From: a virus
DNA length: 21,342 bases
Virus record (IMG/VR): IMGVR_UViG_3300025141_000924
Span: 1-21,342 of that record
Direction: 5' to 3' (one strand)
Shown here: positions 1 through 8,570 of the stretch, one piece after another
Layout of the letters: every line of letters begins with the position of its first letter
How positions within the stretch are numbered: the stretch's first letter is position 1
Made by a program: the position numbers and the translations under genes
Notes under the pieces: model-generated
Databases searched by the model: none
Seen by the model: only the letters and a program-made list of their open reading frames with translations
Told to the model about the DNA's origin: nothing

Positions 1-2574
1 AATGGCGTGCCTTTAGACAGTGGTGGGGCGTACGGCCTTTGGCTTTTTTCTAGTGGCTCCGACGCTACTCTCGATACCGCGCGCTTGGGCGCCATCTTTT
101 ATGTAAATGATGGAGCAATTGCCCTTAGTGGTAATATTCGTGGTGGGTCAGGTTGGGACAACGCTACTGATGGTGGCGCAGGATTTGCGGGTACCACCGC
201 AAGTTTGAACGTGCCCATTGGTAATGATAGCAATAACTTGTTTACTTTGGTTGTAACGGGTACAACGGGTCAGGAAACACTGCGGTTTGGATTTGATGAT
301 TCGAGCAGCAATTTCCTTCGTAAGAGAGTGAATACAAATCCTCAATTAGTGACCGCTCGGGGTGAGTTTTACCCGTCCGCCTCGGCCAAAGATTATTGGT
401 TGGGCGAAAGTTATGAGCAAGAGCTTCGGGACAACACTCTTACTGGTGATGCTCAAGCTATTATGCTTATGATTGGTAGCGCTTCAGCCGGTTCATCTCC
501 AGGCACCACAAGCACAATTGGCCCTTCTCGATTGAAAAATCAGAACGCGCGCGAAGCAGTTGCTGGTTGGTTTATTGGTCAGGATCTGCAAGCAGCGGGC
601 GACTACGTACCTTTTAACGCTCAAAAGCTTTTTCGGTTGCATGGTAGAGGACACGGACAGTGGCTTCAACGAAACGTTAAAGTTTCGATCGAGAAGATCC
701 GCCAGTCTAATACCACTACTACTGATTACGGAAGTTTCTCGTTGGTGCTCCGCTCATTGCTGGATACTGATAGCAATGTAGTGGTTCTGGAGCGCTATGA
801 TAACTTAACTTTGGATCCCACGTCACCCAATTTCATTGCTCGTCGTGTTGGTGATCAATATGAAAGCTGGGATGCGACCGGCCGGCGCCTTAAGACTTAT
901 GGAGATTTCCCGAATGAATCGAGCTTTATTCGCGTAGAAATGAACGCTGATGTAGAAGCTGGCGCAACGGATCCTCTTCTGTTGCCTTTCGGCTATATGG
1001 GTCCACCAAGGTTTAAAACTGTAGAGGATGTTACCAATAATGGTGATCAAACTTGGGCTTCTTATTTGACAGGAGGGATCGGCACCCCGTATGTTGTTTC
1101 TGGTTCGGGAATTCCCGAGGTTTATGTAGATGGTGTTCCCTTTATCTCCGGTGCCACTGATGGCGTCGGGGAAGCCGGATATCTCTCGCCTATTTTTACC
1201 GGTTCCTTCGCTTTCCCTTATGTTCGCCAGCGGCTTTCCGCTTCGGACGGTGGGCTCACTGATCCTACAGATGCTTATTTTGGAATGCAAACTACTCGGG
1301 AAGCTACCAGCACCCGCGCCGACGCGAGTGTGAAAGATTATCACAATCTCTTATACGCAGGCTTCCCAAGCGATCCTACCGACTCTACCAACTTCGAGAA
1401 AGGTGTTGACGCATGGTCTTATGTTTTCAGTCTTGATAACGTGGTGCGCCTTAATGCTTCACAATATTACTATCAGTCTGGTTCTCGGGTGCTCGGTACC
1501 TCTTATTCCGCCACCAATGATTACGCGACCCTCTTGGATGCTGATTATAACCGCTTTAGTGCTCCATTTTGGGGTGGGTTTGATGGATTCGATATTAAAT
1601 ATCCCGATCCTCTCTATAACGATGGCATGAGTTCCACTTCCAATGAAACTAATAGTTATGTCTATAACACATGGAAGCGCGCGATTGATACTGTGTCTGA
1701 TCCAGAGTATCTTAACATGAATATGCTCACCGCTCCGGGTTTGACTTTGGAGAATTTAACCACACACCTTATCAATGTCTGTGCTGAACGCGCAGATGCA
1801 CTCGGACTCATTGACTTGCCCGATGTCTATATTCCTCCTCATGAGAAATACTATGCATCCAAGCAGGATAGAATTGGTACCACCCCGAACACGGCTGCCA
1901 CTGCGCTGAAGAACCGCCGAATTGATTCGAGTTATGGATGTACTTTTTATCCATGGGTCCAGACGCGGGATTCGAACACAGGAGTTCTGCTATGGATTCC
2001 CCCCACTGTGGCAATGATGGGTGTATTAGCATCTTCTCAAGCTAGCACCGATGTATGGTTTGCGCCAGCCGGCTTTAACCGCGGCGGCCTTACGGATGGG
2101 GCGGCAGGAATTCCTATTACTTCTGTAAGTGAGCGATTGATTTCTAAAGACCGTGACACCCTTTATGAAGCCCGTATTAATCCAATTGCATCTTTCCCCT
2201 CTAGTGGAATTGTGGTATTTGGACAAAAGACCCTTCAAGAACTGCCAAGCGCTTTGGATCGGATTAACGTGAGAAGACTAGTCATCTATCTCAAGAAGCA
2301 AATTTCGATCCTGGCCACTGAGGTGCTTTTTGAACAGAATGTGGAAGCCACTTGGCTCCGCTTTAAGAATCTGGTAGAGCCATTCTTGTCGAATGTACTC
2401 TCTGGCTATGGTATCACCGATTACCGCTTGGTATTGGACGAAAGTACCACTACTCCGGATTTAATCGATCAGAACGTCATGTACGCGAAGATTATGATTA
2501 AACCTGCTCGTGCTATCGAATACATCGCGATTGACTTCGTGGTTCTTTCGACTGGTGCATCTTTTGATGACTAA
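1..2574 (+). CDS. gp18: Contractile tail sheath protein (gp18-like), 5' end missing
   Basis: Forms the contractile outer sheath around the tail tube and drives DNA injection when it shortens. The frame is open from the first base, so the true start lies upstream; the GTG at 7 is only the first possible start inside the window. The last 170 or so codons are typical of the sheath C-terminal domain: a WFAPAGFNRGG segment, then a stretch with VFGQKTL, RINVRRLVIYLKK, EPFL and a closing domain ending IDFVVLSTGASF. At 857 or more codons it is much longer than T4 gp18 (659 residues), so it probably carries extra surface domains in the N-terminal two thirds, as sheath proteins often do. The tail tube gene follows 47 bases later, the usual order. 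The call is very secure; the function of the extra domains is unknown. Confidence 0.95.
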   Translation, partial: NGVPLDSGGAYGLWLFSSGSDATLDTARLGAIFYVNDGAIALSGNIRGGSGWDNATDGGAGFAGTTASLNVPIGNDSNNLFTLVVTGTTGQETLRFGFDDSSSNFLRKRVNTNPQLVTARGEFYPSASAKDYWLGESYEQELRDNTLTGDAQAIMLMIGSASAGSSPGTTSTIGPSRLKNQNAREAVAGWFIGQDLQAAGDYVPFNAQKLFRLHGRGHGQWLQRNVKVSIEKIRQSNTTTTDYGSFSLVLRSLLDTDSNVVVLERYDNLTLDPTSPNFIARRVGDQYESWDATGRRLKTYGDFPNESSFIRVEMNADVEAGATDPLLLPFGYMGPPRFKTVEDVTNNGDQTWASYLTGGIGTPYVVSGSGIPEVYVDGVPFISGATDGVGEAGYLSPIFTGSFAFPYVRQRLSASDGGLTDPTDAYFGMQTTREATSTRADASVKDYHNLLYAGFPSDPTDSTNFEKGVDAWSYVFSLDNVVRLNASQYYYQSGSRVLGTSYSATNDYATLLDADYNRFSAPFWGGFDGFDIKYPDPLYNDGMSSTSNETNSYVYNTWKRAIDTVSDPEYLNMNMLTAPGLTLENLTTHLINVCAERADALGLIDLPDVYIPPHEKYYASKQDRIGTTPNTAATALKNRRIDSSYGCTFYPWVQTRDSNTGVLLWIPPTVAMMGVLASSQASTDVWFAPAGFNRGGLTDGAAGIPITSVSERLISKDRDTLYEARINPIASFPSSGIVVFGQKTLQELPSALDRINVRRLVIYLKKQISILATEVLFEQNVEATWLRFKNLVEPFLSNVLSGYGITDYRLVLDESTTTPDLIDQNVMYAKIMIKPARAIEYIAIDFVVLSTGASFDD

Positions 2575-2621
2575 AAACTTTATTCATCACTAATTAATTT
2601 AGATTAAAGGAAATTTAAACA

Positions 2622-3218
2622 ATGGCATTTTGGTCAACTAACTTTGGAGAAGACTCCACCCTTGCGGATCCTAAAAGAAATTTTAGATTTGTAGTATCTT
2701 TTGATGGAATCTCTGCCGGCTCCACCGGTGACGCTGCTGCCCTGTGGTATGCGAAGAGTGTCGCCAAGCCATCTTTTGCAATTGCAGCTGCTGAACACAA
2801 GTATTTAAATCATACGTTTTATTATCCGGGTTCTGTCACATGGAATGATGTAGCAGTGACTTTAGTTGACCCCGTGGATCCCGATATGACTGCAACATTA
2901 TCCGATATCGTTCAGGCGTCTGGCTATCAACCGCCGGCTACCGTAAGCGATCGTACTACGATGTCCAAGGCTAAATCTGCAGCCGCGCTCGGGACTGTGA
3001 CTATCCAGCAAATCGATGCCGAGGGTAATAATTTAGAAACTTGGACGTTGTGGAACGCATTTATTACAGATCTTAAATATGGCGATCTGGAATATGGAAA
3101 CGATGATCTAACTGAACTTACTGTTACCCTCAAGTATGACTGGGCCCGCGTAGAGACTACTCATAAATCCGCTGGACCCACTGAAGGAACTACATTCTTT
3201 GGCACAAACAGTGCTTAA
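2622..3218 (+). CDS. gp19: Tail tube protein (gp19-like)
   Basis: Subunit of the inner tail tube through which DNA passes. The 198-residue protein is close to the usual size of T4 gp19 (163 residues). It has the family pattern: an opening with DPKRNFRFVV, then YAKSVAKPSF, then NHTFYYPGSVTWNDVAVTLVDP, and a C-terminal half with WTLWNAFITDLKYGDLEYGNDDLTELTVTLKYDWA broken over several strands. The ATG at 2622 has an AAAGGAAA ribosome binding site about ten bases upstream. It lies directly behind the sheath gene and before the gp26-like gene. No signal peptide or membrane segment is seen, as expected for an assembled virion part. Confidence 0.95.
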   Translation: MAFWSTNFGEDSTLADPKRNFRFVVSFDGISAGSTGDAAALWYAKSVAKPSFAIAAAEHKYLNHTFYYPGSVTWNDVAVTLVDPVDPDMTATLSDIVQASGYQPPATVSDRTTMSKAKSAAALGTVTIQQIDAEGNNLETWTLWNAFITDLKYGDLEYGNDDLTELTVTLKYDWARVETTHKSAGPTEGTTFFGTNSA

Positions 3219-3236
3219 ATAAAATATAAAAAGAGA

Positions 3237-3244
3237 AGAGGTGA
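3237..3244 (+). promoter_or_regulatory. Ribosome binding site fixing a TTG start
   Basis: AGAGGTGA lies three bases before the TTG at 3248. A GTG inside it (3241) is a false start, because that frame meets TAG after six codons. There is no better ATG in frame until well inside the protein, so TTG is the likely start. Confidence 0.6.
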
Positions 3245-3247
3245 AAT

Positions 3248-4135
3248 TTGTCAAGAAATAGAGGTAGGGTTGGAAACCCAAAAACCGGCGCAACCACACA
3301 GGACGGCGCACCCCCCCCGGACCTAATGGATGATTCAACGCGCCCACAAGAGAACAGCGCTACTTTTTCCTTTGTGGTACCCACTGAGTTCGTGGACCTT
3401 CCATCCGAAGGAAAATATTACCCCACTGGGCACCCTTTACATGGGTGTGATACATTGGAAATTCGTCAGATGACGGCTAAAGAAGAAGATATGCTCACGT
3501 CACGCAGTCTCTTAAAGAAGGGCATTGCCGTTGATCGTGTGCTACAGAGCATTATAGTAGATAATCGAGTGAGTGCTGATTCTCTGTTAATTGGAGATCG
3601 AAACGCCTTAATCATTGCCGCTCGCTGTAGTGGCTACGGCAACGACTATCATACGTCGGTAACATGTCCTGAATGTTCGACTAAACAAGCTTATACTTTT
3701 GATCTTAACGAAGCTCAAATCACTGAAGGGGCCACTTTTGATGTGATGGAAGCTACTAATAATGAGGATGGCACATTTGATCTGCAGCTTCCTGTGACGC
3801 AAGTAACAGTTACTTTTCGATTGCTCACGGGCGCCGACGAACGAAAGTTTTTAAATAGTGTTCAGAAAGGTCCACGAAGTAAGAATAAAAGAGATGCTGT
3901 AATTACCACTCAATTACGCAATTTAATTGTCGGTGTTAATGGGGATGGTTCTGCTGATGCGATCAATTATCTTATTAACAATATTCCTTCCCGAGATTCC
4001 CGGCGCCTGAGAAATGTTTATAAGTTGGCTTCTCCTGATATCGATTTAACCCAGCACTTTGAGTGTGATCACTGCGACTATAGTAACGACATGGAGGTGC
4101 CGCTGACTGCGGACTTTTTTTGGCCTGACCGATGA
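3248..4135 (+). CDS. Baseplate hub assembly/tail chaperone protein (T4 gp26-like family)
   Basis: Matches the T4-type baseplate protein family found between tube and tape measure genes of myoviruses. Family hallmarks are FVDLPSEGKYYPTGHPLHG (residues about 48-66) and then EIRQMTAKEEDMLTSRSLLKKG (about 71-92), followed by RVLQSIIVDN. Two CxxC pairs (C140/C143 and C273/C276) could bind a zinc ion. The first 40 residues are low in complexity, rich in Gly, Pro and Asp, and contain a run of eight C bases at 3311-3318. The start is TTG. The role is probably assembly of the baseplate hub or chaperoning of the tape measure, by analogy with gp26 and with the G protein of lambda; this is inference. The gene ends in a TTT TTT TGG stretch that may let ribosomes slip into the next frame. 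Confidence 0.85.
   Translation: MSRNRGRVGNPKTGATTQDGAPPPDLMDDSTRPQENSATFSFVVPTEFVDLPSEGKYYPTGHPLHGCDTLEIRQMTAKEEDMLTSRSLLKKGIAVDRVLQSIIVDNRVSADSLLIGDRNALIIAARCSGYGNDYHTSVTCPECSTKQAYTFDLNEAQITEGATFDVMEATNNEDGTFDLQLPVTQVTVTFRLLTGADERKFLNSVQKGPRSKNKRDAVITTQLRNLIVGVNGDGSADAINYLINNIPSRDSRRLRNVYKLASPDIDLTQHFECDHCDYSNDMEVPLTADFFWPDR
4115..4121 (+). other. Candidate +1 programmed frameshift site (seven T)
   Basis: In the gp26-like frame the codons are GAC TTT TTT TGG CCT GAC CGA TGA. A slip of one base forward on TTT gives GGC CTG ACC GAT GAA TAC ATG, which runs without a stop into the small gene at 4140. That downstream frame is open from 4107, just after a TGA at 4104, so the two frames overlap across the slippery run. 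The product would be about 381 residues: 291 from the first frame plus 90 from the second. Tail genes at this position in many phages use such frameshifts, mostly -1 but sometimes other kinds. The small gene has no visible ribosome binding site, which fits. Confidence 0.5.
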
Positions 4136-4139
4136 ATAC

Positions 4140-4394
4140 ATGCAGGACGTGTATGAGCAGTTTTTCTTCCTCAAATATTCGGGAGGATGGTCATTCTCAG
4201 AAGCTTATAATTTGCCGGTAGGGTTGCGCATATGGTTTGTTAAGCGCCTTATTAAACAATTGGAAGCTGAAAGAGAGGCCGCTGAAAAGGCGCAAAAAAC
4301 AGCCACTAAGGGGTCTTCGTCAAGCCAGACTCTTAATCAATTTAATCAACCCCCACCACCCCGAGGCATGGGGGGTCCACCGCAAAAAAGATGA
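4140..4394 (+). CDS. Small tail assembly chaperone-like protein
   Basis: 84 residues from the ATG. The conserved part is the N-terminal half, VYEQFFFLKYSGGWSFSEA followed by YNLPVGLRIWFVKRLIKQLE, a motif I associate with small proteins encoded behind the gp26-like gene in T4-like phages. The rest is Lys, Gln, Ser and Pro rich and likely flexible, ending in a Pro-Gly stretch. The ATG lies four bases after the preceding stop with no Shine-Dalgarno motif before it, so it is made either by reinitiation after the upstream stop or as the C-terminal part of a frameshift fusion starting near 4122. If fused, the extra residues before the Met read GLTDEY. Its place just before the tape measure gene suggests a tail assembly chaperone. 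The stop codon lies inside the terminator stem. Confidence 0.75.
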   Translation: MQDVYEQFFFLKYSGGWSFSEAYNLPVGLRIWFVKRLIKQLEAEREAAEKAQKTATKGSSSSQTLNQFNQPPPPRGMGGPPQKR

Positions 4395-4418
4395 GATTCG
4401 AAAGAACTCATCTTTTTT
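4384..4418 (+). terminator. Strong intrinsic terminator, works on either strand
   Basis: The arms AAAAAAGATGAG (4384-4395) and CTCATCTTTTTT (4407-4418) are perfect complements. Inside them TTC (4397-4399) pairs with GAA (4404-4406) around a GAAA tetraloop, leaving a single A bulge at 4396. The A run and T run on the two sides make it a terminator in both directions. It separates the sheath-tube-chaperone unit from the tape measure gene, which may limit transcription downstream relative to the abundant sheath and tube. Confidence 0.9.
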
Positions 4419-4447
4419 AGTTTAAACTATTTATTAATATATCACAC

Positions 4448-4455
4448 AAGAGGGA
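4448..4455 (+). promoter_or_regulatory. Ribosome binding site for the GTG start of the tape measure gene
   Basis: AAGAGGGA lies six bases before GTG at 4462. No ATG in this frame lies near, and the frame is AT-rich noncoding sequence upstream, so GTG is chosen. Confidence 0.55.
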
Positions 4456-4461
4456 TTTTTA

Positions 4462-7143
4462 GTGGCTGTCGATGTAAGTGCAATAATTAACCAATTAAAA
4501 GAACTAGATCTTGAAGGTCAGGCGGCCGCTCTAGAAAAACTTTCGGGTAAACAATTAGAAGCCATTCAAGCGTCTGCCGAAGCTTCCGAGGCTATAATCG
4601 AACTAGCAATCAAACAACAACAAGTGTTGGAAAAAGAATTGCAGACGCGAAAAGAGACGGCGACTATTATTCGTGAGGAAATTGAGTTTTTGAAGCAGGC
4701 GATTCTCGCCACGGATGAGATCAATAAAAAACGGTCGCTGCAAAAACAATTGAGAGAGGAGACTCTTGCACTGGCCAAAGCCGAAGCAGCTGTTGAGGAG
4801 GCTCTGGATGCCCTTGTACAAGACAAGCTTGACACCCAGCAGGAGATAGGCAAACAATTAAGGCACACCGAAAGTACCTACCAGCGTTTGACGGGCATCG
4901 CAGGGCAGTTCGCCGCCGAAGGAGAAAGACTAGCTGCAGCGATGATAAACTCTTCGGATTACTCCTCTGGGCTCTTAGGAAAAATCACCGGCATAGCTAA
5001 AAAACTCGAAAGAGCTGCCGGTAAAAAAGGCAAGTCTGGAGCTTGGGGGCTCATGTCAGCCCTTGGAGGGCTAGCCGCTGGAGTCGGAGTAGGTGTTATA
5101 AATGCGATCATAGGATTGGGTTTGGCAATGGATAAAATGACAGCGAGCTTCCGCGAGGCCACTGGCGCTAGCGCTAGTGCTGCTGCATCACTCGGCGACG
5201 TATATGAAGGTACCCGAGAAATAGGTGTGAGTACCGAAGAAGCTGGACAGGCCATGCAAAGTCTCTGGATGAACACTAGCGGCTTTAGCCGAGCCTCGGG
5301 CGATGCACAAGTTGAGATGGGTAAAACGGTAGCCATGCTCGGTGAATTTGGTGTGGCAGTTGACGATGTCACCAAGGGAATGGAAATTTCGATGAAAGTG
5401 TTCGGACAATCCGGCGCCGGTGCTGCAACAACCGCGCGCGAACTGAATGCTCTTGCGTTACAAATCGGTGTTGCGCCTCAGCAGATGGCTCGCGATTTTG
5501 CAGGTGCAGGGGATAGTATTGCTAAGCTTGGAAGTCAAGGCGAGCAAGCCTTTAAAGATTTGGCGCGCCGAGCCAAGATTACCGGTATGGAATTGGGTAA
5601 GATGCTTAAAGTAGTTGAAAAATTTGATACTTTTGAAGGAGCCGCCGAAGCCGCCGGTATGTTAAACGCCGCTATTGGTACAAATGCTGTCAATGCCATG
5701 GATATGATGATGGAGACGGATCCCGCCGCCCGCTTTGACACTCTGCGAGGGGCCCTCTCGGATGCTGGATTGGAATTCGATAATATGAGTTATTATCAGA
5801 GAAAGTTTTACGCACAAGCGATGGGGCTTGACAGCGTGGCAGATCTTGCCATGATGATGTCTGGAAATTACGAGGACCTTAATGGCGAAATGAGTATGAC
5901 CTCTGCAGAATATGAAGAGCAAGCTAAAAAAGCCGAAGAAATGAAATCTATGCAAGAGAAGTTAAATAATGCACTCATGAAGATGGTGCCTATTATAACG
6001 CCGCTTATTGAAAAGCTGACGGTTTTCTTGGAAGAAACTTTAATTCCGCTCATGGAAGAGTGGGGAGAATGGTTTATGTGGCTTGGATTAACGTCCGCTG
6101 CTCTGATGATCTTAACACCCATTGTGAAGACGCTGGGTGCTGTATTCGGCTTCCTGGGAAGAGTGCTGCCCGTCACGGCGGCAGGAGAACATCAGGCTGC
6201 GAGAGGAGCCGATGATCTTTCTCAAAGTTCCGTGCGCGGGGCTAGTGCTATTAGTGGACTAGCCCTTTCAATACTCGCAGTGGGCGCTGCAGTCCTCATG
6301 ATTGGAGGGGGTATTCATTTAGCAGCCACAGGAGTGGCTGAGTTGGTAACGGCTTTTGACGAGGCTGAGAGTGGTTGGGCTGCCGCCGCAGCCATTGGGG
6401 CCGTGACGGTCGCCACGGGCGCCCTCATAAGAACCTTGCACGGCATGAGAGCGCTCGGCGCGCCCGTCATGTTAACGATGCTTGCCATCAGCGCCGCTAT
6501 CTTCGGAATAGGCGCCGGTATAGGAATAGCCGCCTCTGGCATGGCTGATTTGGCTACTGCCATGAGTAATATGTCCGACACCGGTCTGGAGAATTTTGCG
6601 ATCGGAGTGGGTCTGATGACGGCCGCCTTGATAGGTTTAGCTGGCGCCGTTTCTATGTTTAGCAATCCCGTAACTGCCGGAGGTGCCGCGATCTTGGGCG
6701 GCATCGCCGCCGCCGGCGCTGTGATCAAGAAACTCTTCGAAGGCGATAATAGTGATACTACTAACTACGAGGGAATGTCCACTGCGCTACAAGCTTTATC
6801 AGCTATGGGCGGAGTGGCTGAACTCCGAGAGGTACGCTCCGTGTTCGAGGGTATGCGTGAGGCTATGGATGGCACTGACTTTCTTACAGTTACCGCTGCA
6901 GCAATGATGTTTAAGAATATAGGAGGCGCAGCGGAGGCTTTGACTCAAGCCCAGCCAGCTGCTAGCCCGGGCGCCCCGGGACAGACAGGTAGAAATACCG
7001 CCGGCCGCGGCGACAATTATACTATCACGCTGCCTATTTATATCGGCGACGAAAAGTTTGATGAGAAGGTATATACTATAGCAGAAGGCGCCGCTCAAGA
7101 GGTCTATGATCGAGAGGCAACCGCGGCAGTCAACCCCCGATAA
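4462..7143 (+). CDS. Tail tape measure protein
   Basis: Extended protein inside the tube that sets tail length and helps DNA cross the membrane. Of 893 residues, the first 160 are almost entirely charged and Leu/Ala-rich helix (coiled-coil character). A hydrophobic Gly/Ala segment follows at about 195-222. A conserved middle region (about 225-460) has the look of tape measure proteins of marine T4-like phages. Several more hydrophobic Gly/Ala-rich stretches occupy about 535-770, interrupted by ATGVAEL and ASGMADL repeats of similar design. At about 0.15 nm per residue the tail would be near 130 nm long, longer than the roughly 100 nm of T4; this is an estimate. The start is GTG with a fair ribosome binding site. 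It is the first gene after the terminator. Confidence 0.88.
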   Translation: MAVDVSAIINQLKELDLEGQAAALEKLSGKQLEAIQASAEASEAIIELAIKQQQVLEKELQTRKETATIIREEIEFLKQAILATDEINKKRSLQKQLREETLALAKAEAAVEEALDALVQDKLDTQQEIGKQLRHTESTYQRLTGIAGQFAAEGERLAAAMINSSDYSSGLLGKITGIAKKLERAAGKKGKSGAWGLMSALGGLAAGVGVGVINAIIGLGLAMDKMTASFREATGASASAAASLGDVYEGTREIGVSTEEAGQAMQSLWMNTSGFSRASGDAQVEMGKTVAMLGEFGVAVDDVTKGMEISMKVFGQSGAGAATTARELNALALQIGVAPQQMARDFAGAGDSIAKLGSQGEQAFKDLARRAKITGMELGKMLKVVEKFDTFEGAAEAAGMLNAAIGTNAVNAMDMMMETDPAARFDTLRGALSDAGLEFDNMSYYQRKFYAQAMGLDSVADLAMMMSGNYEDLNGEMSMTSAEYEEQAKKAEEMKSMQEKLNNALMKMVPIITPLIEKLTVFLEETLIPLMEEWGEWFMWLGLTSAALMILTPIVKTLGAVFGFLGRVLPVTAAGEHQAARGADDLSQSSVRGASAISGLALSILAVGAAVLMIGGGIHLAATGVAELVTAFDEAESGWAAAAAIGAVTVATGALIRTLHGMRALGAPVMLTMLAISAAIFGIGAGIGIAASGMADLATAMSNMSDTGLENFAIGVGLMTAALIGLAGAVSMFSNPVTAGGAAILGGIAAAGAVIKKLFEGDNSDTTNYEGMSTALQALSAMGGVAELREVRSVFEGMREAMDGTDFLTVTAAAMMFKNIGGAAEALTQAQPAASPGAPGQTGRNTAGRGDNYTITLPIYIGDEKFDEKVYTIAEGAAQEVYDREATAAVNPR

Positions 7144-7150
7144 GAGTTAT

Positions 7151-7158
7151 GAGGAGAG
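7151..7158 (+). promoter_or_regulatory. Ribosome binding site for the GTG start at 7164
   Basis: GAGGAGAG lies five bases before GTG at 7164. The ATG at 7149 overlapping this site opens only a four-codon frame ending in TAG at 7161, so it is not the start. Confidence 0.6.
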
Positions 7159-7163
7159 AATAG

Positions 7164-8183
7164 GTGAGTAATAATAGTAAATTTCTGCGGTTTGTGAATC
7201 GTTTGGACTTAAAGACCAAAAGTATGCAATCGCCCAATAAAGTTACTAATGGGAGTGATGTTTTATATGAACAAGGTCACCGTATTACATTCACTCGGGT
7301 AGGCGTTAATCCCATACTGGGACGATCATCGTTTAAGGCTTTCATTACTGCCTATAACGAAACCTGGAATAGTAGTTGGAACAGCGAGACGGTATACGGA
7401 AGAATCGATCCAGTTGTGATGTTTAAAAACACCGAGAGAAGTGCAACATTAGGGTTTAAGATCCCGGCCGCAGACATGTATGAAGCTCAACAGAACATGG
7501 CTGAATTGCAATCACTTATCCAATCATTGTATCCCAGCTACAAATCCTCGGGCGCCGAGCAAGGAATCATTTATGATGGCACCATAACACAGTCTCCTCT
7601 TATTCGTATTCAAGTGGGAGACTTGTTTGCGCGTAATAACGACATAAACACGCAACGTCAAGCGATTGACCAAGTCGGAGTTAATGATGTGATGGAGTCC
7701 CTCGACCGCTTTGTTTCCGACCCCAACCAGTTCACCGGGGGCCCGATAAGCGATGAGCATGGGGTACTGTGTTACATACGGAATTTGACGGTGAATTACA
7801 ATTTAGAAGGAACAGATGGCATTTTTGAATGTGATTACAGTAAGACGGGGTTTCTTGTGTTACCTAAACTAATTGAAGTTAATATGGACTTTGGGATCCT
7901 TCATGAAGAGCGCATGGGATGGTGGCAGTCGATGTCTGGGGAAGGACCCACCACCGGGACTTGGACTTGGGCCGGCCACGACGCCTATTCCTCGCGCGCT
8001 ACATACCCCTATGGTGTTCCCGTGGCGCGAAAACGTGGCATGCCCTCTCAATATAACGCTAATGCCAGAGTCGGAACGGGAACAGGGCCTGCAACAGCCA
8101 CCACAGCCCCCGCCGATGAACTGCCAGAGGGTGATACCCCAGAAGTCGAGGCTGACTCCACCGGCGAGGAATCCGGGCTTTAG
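7164..8183 (+). CDS. Baseplate / tube-initiator-like protein (gp48/gp54 type, tentative)
   Basis: 339 residues. The body (about residues 30-255) carries a pattern I know from baseplate proteins of distant T4-like phages: FTRVGVNPILGRSSFKAFI, then ETWNSSWNSETVYGRIDPV, then an LGFKIPA segment and ELQSLIQSLYPSY. A later part, RNLTVNYNLEGTDGIFECDY, looks like the beta hairpins of tube-type proteins. The last 85 residues are Thr, Ala, Pro and acidic, low in complexity and probably disordered. The position between tape measure and gp53-like gene is where myoviruses keep baseplate-tube junction proteins. I infer a role in capping the baseplate and starting tube growth; the exact T4 counterpart is uncertain. 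It starts with GTG behind a good GAGGAGAG site. Confidence 0.6.
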   Translation: MSNNSKFLRFVNRLDLKTKSMQSPNKVTNGSDVLYEQGHRITFTRVGVNPILGRSSFKAFITAYNETWNSSWNSETVYGRIDPVVMFKNTERSATLGFKIPAADMYEAQQNMAELQSLIQSLYPSYKSSGAEQGIIYDGTITQSPLIRIQVGDLFARNNDINTQRQAIDQVGVNDVMESLDRFVSDPNQFTGGPISDEHGVLCYIRNLTVNYNLEGTDGIFECDYSKTGFLVLPKLIEVNMDFGILHEERMGWWQSMSGEGPTTGTWTWAGHDAYSSRATYPYGVPVARKRGMPSQYNANARVGTGTGPATATTAPADELPEGDTPEVEADSTGEESGL

Positions 8184-8219
8184 GGTAATTCATGATAAAC
8201 GTTAAAGGAAAAATAAGCA

Positions 8220-8570
8220 ATGGCAAGTAGATATATGAAAACCGAACGCGTGTCTAACAGCAGCAAGTATTATGCACCCCTGCGCGCCGGCCGACGGCCC
8301 CCTTATCCTTACGGCAACTTAATCCAATTTGCCACTCCTCGTATAGTACACCCCACCCCAGCCCAAAAAGCATCGATATCCTCTTCTTCACATATTTGGA
8401 AATACGGAGATCGATTTTACAATTTGGCGTATCTCCATTATAATTCAACTGAGTATTGGTGGGTGATCGCTTGGTTTAATAATCTGCCAACCGAAAGTCA
8501 TGTAAAACCCGGCATGGTTCTTCACATCCCCTTGGAACTGAGTGAAGCGCTGCGGATATTAGGAGTATAA
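8220..8570 (+). CDS. gp53: Baseplate wedge protein, gp53-like with LysM-type domain
   Basis: 116 residues, shorter than T4 gp53 (196). The C-terminal two thirds holds the typical sequence IWKYGDRFYNLAYLHYN followed by STEYWWVIAWFNN and then ESHVKPGMVLHIPL, which is the LysM-like fold used in gp53 and in related contractile systems to pin the baseplate. The N-terminal part carries LRAGRRPPYPYGNLIQF, a basic and aromatic arm. The ATG at 8220 has AAAGGAAAA upstream. It sits directly before the giant baseplate protein and in the same reading frame, separated from it by TAA ATT. No catalytic residues are expected; it is structural. Confidence 0.82.
   Translation: MASRYMKTERVSNSSKYYAPLRAGRRPPYPYGNLIQFATPRIVHPTPAQKASISSSSHIWKYGDRFYNLAYLHYNSTEYWWVIAWFNNLPTESHVKPGMVLHIPLELSEALRILGV
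8561..8565 (+). promoter_or_regulatory. Ribosome binding site fixing a TTG start of the giant gene
   Basis: AGGAG lies eight bases before TTG at 8574, inside the end of the gp53-like gene. The next ATG in frame is at codon 27, with no comparable site, so TTG is preferred. Confidence 0.6.

Noticed and set aside
3311-3318. Run of eight C as a phase-variation switch in the gp26-like gene
   Set aside because: It falls in a low-complexity Pro stretch near the N terminus; phase variation of an essential tail gene is unlikely, and the frame is intact.
4959-6728. Long reverse-strand open frames (137-138 codons) opposite the tape measure gene
   Set aside because: They mirror the Ala/Gly-rich codons of the tape measure gene; no ribosome sites, no domain patterns, and every real gene is on the + strand.
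7873-8205. 110-codon open frame overlapping the end of the baseplate gene
   Set aside because: It is a proline-rich shadow with no ribosome binding site and no sensible protein pattern, caused by composition of the real gene in the other frame.
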